Of a DNA stretch of 19,131 nt, positions 14,909 to 19,131 are shown piece by piece (position 1 is the first letter of the stretch; every line of letters starts with the position of its first letter). The DNA comes from Candidatus Cloacimonadota bacterium (GTDB lineage: Bacteria; Cloacimonadota; Cloacimonadia; Cloacimonadales; Cloacimonadaceae), in assembly GCA_017995495.1 (NCBI GenBank), contig JAGOIS010000010.1:1-19131 (forward strand), given 5' to 3'. The notes beneath the pieces are model-generated. The model made no database searches. It saw only the letters and a list, made by a program, of their open reading frames with translations, and had not been told where the DNA came from. Position numbers and translations under genes: made by a program.

Positions 14909-14947
14909 TTGCAGGATTGCCGATCCGCATAGTATTATCTATAGAAT
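14909..14947 (+). promoter_or_regulatory. Promoter of the second PEGA gene
   Basis: TTTTTATT, GCAGGATT (14911-14918) and TATAGAAT (14940-14947) are shared, with identical spacing, with the region before the first PEGA gene. TAGAAT (14942-14947) would be the -10. TTGCAG (14909-14914) with TATTAT (14933-14938) after 18 bases is an alternative reading. Confidence 0.5.
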
Positions 14948-14970
14948 TACAACTCCCAAGGGAGGAAACA

Positions 14971-15927
14971 ATGAAAACGAAACTCTTGCTCGCCATCTGC
15001 CTGCTCCTGAGCGCAGGTCTGCTCAGCGCCTATGACTTATATGGCGCATTCCAGATCAAGACCTCGCCCAAAGGCGCGGATGTGAATCTGGTGGACATAG
15101 ACCTCTATCTGTGTTCCACCCCCAGTCCTGTTTTCCCGGTCTTTATGGACGAATATATGGAACTCCGTGAAGGCATACCCGGCCGGACGATCAGGGTGGT
15201 CATCAGCAAGGAAGGCTATGAACCTTTGGAAAAGAACCTGTTTGTTCCTTTCCTGTATGAAGACCAGCGGGAAGCCCTCGACTATCCCACCGTCTTCAAT
15301 TTCCGCCTGACGCGGGACAGGGGTAACAGATACGTGAGCATCACCAATTACTACGCCTACAACTGCTATCGTCCCCGGCCTGCTCACTATTTCTATTATC
15401 CCGGGTATTTCTGGTATCCGCCTCCTCCCGGCGGTTACATGCCCCATCCACCTGGATATGTGCCTCCCCGTCCACCTCATGGCGGCAATCATCCCGGCCA
15501 TCCCGGTGGCGGCGGACAAAACCCTCCCGGTGACGGAGAGTTCCCCGGCGGCCATGGCAGAGACAGAGGATCAACGGCTCCCGGCGGCAACAGCGGCAGC
15601 CATGGCAGAGACAGAGGATCAACAGCTCCCGGCGGCAACAGCGGCAGCCACGGAGGCAGCGGATACACACCGCCCTCCGACTCAGTTAACAGAAGCTATG
15701 GCGGAAGCTTCCATGATGGCGGCTACAAGCGGGAGTACACTCCTCCCAGCGGGGTAAGGGAAATCCCTTCTGTGAGCCCGCCTAGCGGAAACAGCGGCGG
15801 AACGATCGAACGCTCCAAACCCCAAAGCGCCCCCAACGAACACGTCAAGCCCGCAGCCAAGGAAAAGGATACATCGGAAACGCCTCTCGAAATTCTGCGC
15901 AAGTCCATCGGACGCGACCGGAAATAG
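14971..15927 (+). CDS. Secreted PEGA-domain protein with Pro/Gly/Ser-rich repeat tail
   Basis: A 318-residue exported paralogue of the previous protein. The signal peptide (1-20) ends LLSA. The PEGA-type domain (about 22-115) keeps YGAFQIKTSPKGADVNL, GIPGR, VISKEGYEPLEKNLFVPF and FNFRLTR. A Tyr/Pro-rich segment (YYPGYFWYPPPPGGYMPHP) and a long Gly/Pro/Ser tail follow, including two copies of a 16-residue unit (HGRDRGSTAPGGNSGS) encoded by a 48-bp tandem duplication. The last 30 residues are charged. It is probably a surface or periplasmic structural protein. ATG 14971 is chosen over an upstream in-frame start at 14917 because GGAGG (14961-14965) precedes it, the first gene has the matching MKT start, and the promoter covers 14917-14947. 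Confidence 0.82.
   Translation: MKTKLLLAICLLLSAGLLSAYDLYGAFQIKTSPKGADVNLVDIDLYLCSTPSPVFPVFMDEYMELREGIPGRTIRVVISKEGYEPLEKNLFVPFLYEDQREALDYPTVFNFRLTRDRGNRYVSITNYYAYNCYRPRPAHYFYYPGYFWYPPPPGGYMPHPPGYVPPRPPHGGNHPGHPGGGGQNPPGDGEFPGGHGRDRGSTAPGGNSGSHGRDRGSTAPGGNSGSHGGSGYTPPSDSVNRSYGGSFHDGGYKREYTPPSGVREIPSVSPPSGNSGGTIERSKPQSAPNEHVKPAAKEKDTSETPLEILRKSIGRDRK
15553..15648 (+). repeat. 48-bp tandem duplication inside the second PEGA gene
   Basis: Two consecutive 48-bp units (15553-15600 and 15601-15648) differ by a single base (G/A, silent). A partial third unit (CACGGAGGC) follows. The unit is in frame and adds 16 residues per copy, so copy number could change protein length without breaking the gene. 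The near identity implies a recent event. Confidence 0.9.
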
Positions 15928-15954
15928 CTTCCCAAATACGTCGATAGATTAACG

Positions 15955-15978
15955 ACCCGCTGTAATGGCGGGTTTTTT
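15955..15978 (+). terminator. Rho-independent terminator after the second PEGA gene
   Basis: ACCCGC (15955-15960) pairs with GCGGGT (15968-15973) around a 7-base loop, with a T run (15973-15978). It begins 27 bases after the stop codon. The reverse strand lacks a T tract after the stem, so it works in one direction only. Confidence 0.88.
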
Positions 15979-16028
15979 ATTGGTCTGATCAAAACCTTGA
16001 TTTTTCCGGACGTCACTTAGCCCCCATT

Positions 16029-16099
16029 ATCAATACGGAATCAATACGGAATCATTACGGATGAAATCCGTATTGATTCCGTATTGATTCCGTATTGAT
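16029..16099. repeat. 71-bp near-perfect palindrome made of three plus three 11-bp units
   Basis: The word TCAATACGGA occurs at 16030, 16041 and (as TCATTACGGA) 16052, an 11-base period. It then occurs three times in reverse orientation (TCCGTATTGA, starting at 16067, 16078 and 16089). Together they give 34-base arms (16029-16062 and 16066-16099) with a single T-T mismatch (16055/16073) and a GAA loop. It lies between two convergent transcription units: 50 bases after the PEGA terminator T run and 33 bases from the amidase stop. No T tract follows on either strand, so this is not a standard intrinsic terminator, though the folded RNA would be very stable. Confidence 0.9.
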
Positions 16100-16132
16100 C
16101 GCGGGAGGGGTGTCAGGCGGGGTCGGATCGGC

Positions 16133-17419
16133 TCAGGTTCGGAGCAGGATTTCGATCTCCCGGGCAGTTGCCAGAAGATATTCGTCCTCACCGAAGCCTC
16201 CACATATCTGAACGCCGAAAGGCAGGCCGTTGTTGTCTTTGCCGCCAGGAAGGGTGAGCAGGGGTAATCCGGCGTGGTTGAAGGGCAGGCTCATCAGAGG
16301 GGAGCCGGTGCTTTGCAGTCCCCGGGGCGCGCTGCCAGTGGTGGCGGGGCTCAGGATGAGTTGAAGATCGAATTCCCGCATTTTTTGCCCGATCTTTTCG
16401 CGCAGGATGACGGTGTTTTCGCGCAGCGCCGGCAGCTCGGCTTCCGGCACTTGCAGCCCAGATTCATAGAGTTCCCTGGAGGGGGGGGAATAAAGGCTTG
16501 AATATTTTGGCCAGAGCAGTTGGTGATTGCGGGAAAACTCAGCCGCGATCAAGCGCCGGTGGATGGCATTGACGGCTTCTACATCGTCAAAAAGGTCGAT
16601 TGACAGACACTCATAGCCAGACTTGGCAAGTTTGTCGATCTGGGTGCGGAAATCATTTTGGGCAGCTGCCTCAGCCTGAGCGAGGAAGGGTCCGGAAACG
16701 ATCCCCAGCCTGGGTTTTGGCAGCTGGGGAGAGGACTTGCCCCCAGGGAAGATGATGCTTGCGGCAAAGCGGAGGTCGTCCACGTCCAGGCCGAACCAGC
16801 CGGCGTGATCAGCGGTTTGGGAAAAAGGGAAGACCCCGTCCAGAGACACCCTGCCCCAGGAGGGTTTGAAGCCGCAGATGCCGCAATATGAAGCCGGGCG
16901 GATCACCGAGGCGATGGTCTGGGTGCCCAGGGCCAGCGGGCAATATCCAGCCGCGACCGCGGCGGCGGATCCGCTGGATGAGCCTCCGGGCGTGTGTCGC
17001 GGATCAAGCGGATTGCGGGTGGGCCCGGGACTGAAATAGGCGAATTCGGTGGAGACGGTCTTGCCCAGGATCAGCGCTCCCGCATCCTTGAGCCGGGTGA
17101 CAAGCGCGGCTTCGGGACCGGCAAATGCCTCTGCCGGCAGGTTCGAGCCGGCCCGCGTGGGTAGGCCAGACACTGTGTAAAGGTCTTTCACCCCCACCAG
17201 AACTCCGAACAAAGGGGGCCGGCTGTTCCGCCCGGGGTATCTTTTCAGCAGCTCGGAGGCCTGGCCAAACAGTCGTTCCCTTCGGTTTTCCTCCGGCAAC
17301 AAAGCTTGCAGTTCCGCCTCCCGGCTTTCCACAAGCCGCAGGGCAGCCTGGACGTGATCCATCAGATCGATCCGGCCCTCCCGAAGGTTTGCGGCTTGTT
17401 CTCGCAGAGAAAGGTTCAC
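16133..17419 (-). CDS. Amidase-signature family hydrolase
   Basis: A 428-residue enzyme of the amidase signature family, which hydrolyses C-N amide bonds through a Ser-cisSer-Lys triad. The triad is seen as K78 (VGVKDLYTVSGLPTRAGS), cis-Ser S147 (TPGGSSSGSAAAVAAG) and nucleophile S171 (TQTIASVIRPASYCG); the 24-residue interval between the two serines matches the family. The usual GGS around the nucleophile is IAS here. The C-terminal half is divergent, with no GatB or other GatCAB genes nearby, so it is probably catabolic rather than tRNA amidation. Its start ATG (17417-17419) overlaps the CoA-transferase stop as ATGA. A run of eight G on the plus strand (16481-16488) interrupts a YSPPS segment without a frameshift. 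Confidence 0.87.
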   Translation of the reverse strand: MNLSLREQAANLREGRIDLMDHVQAALRLVESREAELQALLPEENRRERLFGQASELLKRYPGRNSRPPLFGVLVGVKDLYTVSGLPTRAGSNLPAEAFAGPEAALVTRLKDAGALILGKTVSTEFAYFSPGPTRNPLDPRHTPGGSSSGSAAAVAAGYCPLALGTQTIASVIRPASYCGICGFKPSWGRVSLDGVFPFSQTADHAGWFGLDVDDLRFAASIIFPGGKSSPQLPKPRLGIVSGPFLAQAEAAAQNDFRTQIDKLAKSGYECLSIDLFDDVEAVNAIHRRLIAAEFSRNHQLLWPKYSSLYSPPSRELYESGLQVPEAELPALRENTVILREKIGQKMREFDLQLILSPATTGSAPRGLQSTGSPLMSLPFNHAGLPLLTLPGGKDNNGLPFGVQICGGFGEDEYLLATAREIEILLRT

Positions 17420-18606
17420 ACCACGCCTTCCCTCTTCAGCATTGCCAGATCGTGGGTGGATATCCCCAACAGGCCGCAGAGGATCTCTTCATTATGTTCT
17501 CCAATTTGGGGAACGTAGCCCCGGATGGGGCTTTCCGGCACGGAGCTCATTTTGATGGGATTTCCGGCAATCTTAACCTTGCCCGCCTGAGGGTCATCCA
17601 CCTCCACGATCATGTTTCGGGCCAGAACCTGGATGTCGTTCATCACCGCGTGGATATCGTTGATCGGGGCGCTGGGGATGCCTGCATTCTCCATCACCCG
17701 CAGCCACTCGGACGCGGTTTTGGTGGCAAAGATCGGCTCCAGGATGGCGTTCAAGGCCGCGATGTTCTCCGTTCTCAGCCGGTTGGTGGCGAAACGCTTG
17801 TCCGATACCAGATCAGGCAGGTTGAGGGTGAGGCAAAACGCGTTCCAGAGGCTGTCGTTTCCCACCGCGATCACAAACCAGCCATCCGTGGCATGGTACG
17901 CCTGAAAGGGGGTGATGGTGGGATGGCGGTTGCCCAGGGGTTTGGGTGAATCACCCTCTGCCTGGTATCTGGCCAGGGCGTTCTCGAGGATGGCCACCTG
18001 GCAATCGAGCATCGCCACATCGATCTTTTGGCCCCGGCCGGTTTTTTCCCTGTGGAAGAGGGCCGCGTTGATGCCAATGGCGGTGAAGAGCGAGGCGGTG
18101 ATATCGCCCAGTGAAATTCCCACGCGGGTGGGAGCCATGTTTTCATAGCCGGTGATGCTCATGATGCCGCCGCGGGCCTGGGCCAGGATATCGTAGGCCG
18201 GCTTGAGGGAATCGGGTCCAGTGTGACCGAAACCGGTGGAGGCGGCATAGATCAGGCGGGGATTCACTTTGGCCAGTTCATCGTATCCCAGGCCAAGTTT
18301 TTCCATCACGCCGGGGCGGAAGTTTTCCACCAACACATCGCAGCGGGCGGCCAGGTCCCTGAGGATTTCCTTGCCGCGAGGGGTCTTGAGGTTCAGGGAA
18401 ACGCTCTTCTTGCAGCGGTTGATGCTGAGGAAATAGAGCGAGCGGTCATGCAAAAAGGGTCCGAAAGCGCGGGAGTCATCTCCGCTGCCGGGGATCTCCA
18501 CCTTGATCACCTCGGCGCCAAGATCGCTCAGGATCATGGTGCAAAAAGGCCCCGCCAGCACGCGGGTGAGATCCAGCACACGGATGCCGGAGAGGGGGAG
18601 GCTCAC
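17416..18606 (-). CDS. CaiB/BaiF family (class III) CoA-transferase
   Basis: A 396-residue class III CoA-transferase, an enzyme that moves CoA between carboxylates through an enzyme-bound aspartyl anhydride. Diagnostic blocks are the N-terminal GIRVLDLTRVLAGPFCTMIL, LGAEVIKVE, the SINRCKKSVSLNLK stretch, VLVENFRPGVMEKLGLGY, YAASTGFGHTGP and the catalytic aspartate D168 in GISLGDITASLFTAIGI. TGRGQKIDVAMLD follows. The length is typical. It starts at GTG (18604-18606), overlapping the molybdo-enzyme stop as GTGA, and overlaps the amidase gene by 4 bases. The family spans formyl-, carnitine-, succinyl- and benzylsuccinyl-CoA substrates, so the acid acted on cannot be told; context suggests it activates or releases a breakdown product. 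Confidence 0.9.
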   Translation of the reverse strand: MSLPLSGIRVLDLTRVLAGPFCTMILSDLGAEVIKVEIPGSGDDSRAFGPFLHDRSLYFLSINRCKKSVSLNLKTPRGKEILRDLAARCDVLVENFRPGVMEKLGLGYDELAKVNPRLIYAASTGFGHTGPDSLKPAYDILAQARGGIMSITGYENMAPTRVGISLGDITASLFTAIGINAALFHREKTGRGQKIDVAMLDCQVAILENALARYQAEGDSPKPLGNRHPTITPFQAYHATDGWFVIAVGNDSLWNAFCLTLNLPDLVSDKRFATNRLRTENIAALNAILEPIFATKTASEWLRVMENAGIPSAPINDIHAVMNDIQVLARNMIVEVDDPQAGKVKIAGNPIKMSSVPESPIRGYVPQIGEHNEEILCGLLGISTHDLAMLKREGVV

Positions 18607-19131
18607 TTGTCCTCCTTCGCGAGGATGGCCAGGGCGACCTTCTCCGCCGTGAGGGGCATGGATTTGAGGCGGATCCCGAGGGCGTTCTCGAGAGCGTTGG
18701 CGATCATCGGCGCGGCTGGCAGCATGGTGTGTTCGCCGATCCCGCGGGCGCCGTAAGGACCGTCCGGCTGGGGCACTTCCACGATGATGGGAATGATCTC
18801 GTCCGGCACGTCTTTGGCGGTGGGGATCTTGTAATCGGTGAAATTGGGGTTAAGCAACCTGCCGCCTGCGTCGTAGCGCATGTCTTCGTAGAGGACGGTG
18901 GCCAGTCCCTGCAGCAACCCGCCTGTGATCTGGCCCCGCACCAGATCGGGATTGAGGGCCTTGCCGGCGTCGATGGCCAGAGCGGCTTTGAGCACCTTCA
19001 TCTTTCCCGTTTCGCGATCTATTTCCAGATCCAGCGCGGCCGCCCCGACTGTGTAATGCACGTTCGGGTGCCCAACCTGACTGGTTTCCGGGTCACCGGC
19101 GGTACTTGAAAACTCTGGCATGAACATACCC
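18603..19131 (-). CDS. Xanthine dehydrogenase-family molybdopterin-binding subunit, C-terminal part (cut by window edge)
   Basis: The last approximately 175 residues of a molybdenum hydroxylase large subunit (XdhA/CoxL/NicB-like). The N-terminus lies beyond the right edge; the ATG at 19125-19127 is internal, since the frame stays open to the edge. Visible are HPNVHYTVGAAALDLEID, RGQITGGLLQGLATVLYED, the LLNPNFTDYKIPT block and GPYGARGIGEHTM, whose Glu (in GIGE) is the family's conserved active-site base. Such enzymes hydroxylate purines, nicotinate, aldehydes or CO with a Mo-pterin centre and partner FeS and FAD subunits, presumably encoded further right. It is the upstream gene of the minus-strand operon visible here. 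The substrate is unresolved. Confidence 0.88.
   Translation of the reverse strand, partial: GMFMPEFSSTAGDPETSQVGHPNVHYTVGAAALDLEIDRETGKMKVLKAALAIDAGKALNPDLVRGQITGGLLQGLATVLYEDMRYDAGGRLLNPNFTDYKIPTAKDVPDEIIPIIVEVPQPDGPYGARGIGEHTMLPAAPMIANALENALGIRLKSMPLTAEKVALAILAKEDK

Noticed and set aside
15341..15670. Cys/Arg-rich minus-strand frame with internal repeats
   Set aside because: The apparent Cys-rich repeat is the complement of the Gly/Ser repeats in the PEGA protein tail.
17125..17949. 274-residue plus-strand frame
   Set aside because: Spans the junction of the amidase and CoA-transferase genes in antisense; both true proteins are recognisable.
18603..19127. A complete 174-residue protein starting at 19127
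   Set aside because: The frame stays open to the window edge and the sequence is only the C-terminal part of a subunit family that is normally over 700 residues, so the ATG is internal.

Overview
This is a GC-rich bacterial chromosomal segment with 15 intact protein genes, one possible small gene and one gene cut by the right edge. Signal peptides, a probable outer-membrane beta-barrel domain and PEGA proteins point to a diderm (Gram-negative-type) host. Shine-Dalgarno sequences are strong (GGAGG) and genes are tightly packed with overlapping starts and stops. A free-living anaerobe of the Cloacimonadota/Fibrobacterota-Chlorobiota-Bacteroidota neighbourhood is my best guess, from the style of DapD, the SppA fusion and the PEGA proteins, but the sequence alone does not prove it. 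No rRNA, tRNA, insertion sequence or CRISPR array is visible.

Left block (1-5236, plus strand). A terminator of an unseen upstream gene (25-60) is followed by about 400 non-coding bases. These hold an iteron-like array of eight 18-bp direct repeats on a roughly 23-bp period (83-297), then a promoter overlapping a 26-bp palindrome (387-427). The operon behind it encodes a YtrA-type GntR repressor, an ABC ATPase, a six-helix permease, a possible 61-residue protein and a large SppA-type S49 peptidase fused to an N-terminal beta-barrel-like domain. It ends at a strong terminator (5207-5236).

Middle block. A gene-free stretch (5237-5726) carries a 115-bp imperfect palindromic element, a C10 tract and smaller hairpins. 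A minus-strand SAM methyltransferase (5727-6518) diverges from a seven-gene plus-strand operon (6626-14070). That operon holds a PHP phosphoesterase, a two-helix membrane protein with a possible PH-like domain, a MalY/PatB-type C-S lyase, DapD, a class I/II aminotransferase that may be DapC, a YtcJ-type amidohydrolase and a long GcvT-family protein. The DapD/aminotransferase pair indicates the succinylase route to diaminopimelate and lysine. A UUCG-loop terminator closes the operon.

Right block. Two paralogous secreted PEGA-domain proteins with Gly/Pro/His-rich tails (14191-14787, 14971-15927) each have their own promoter and terminator, and even their promoters are conserved. A 71-bp near-perfect hairpin built of three plus three copies of a 10-bp word (period 11) lies at 16029-16099. 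On the minus strand, entering from the right edge, overlapping genes encode the end of a molybdopterin-binding xanthine-dehydrogenase-family subunit, a CaiB/BaiF CoA-transferase and an amidase-signature enzyme, probably a catabolic operon for a nitrogenous or carboxylic compound of unknown identity.
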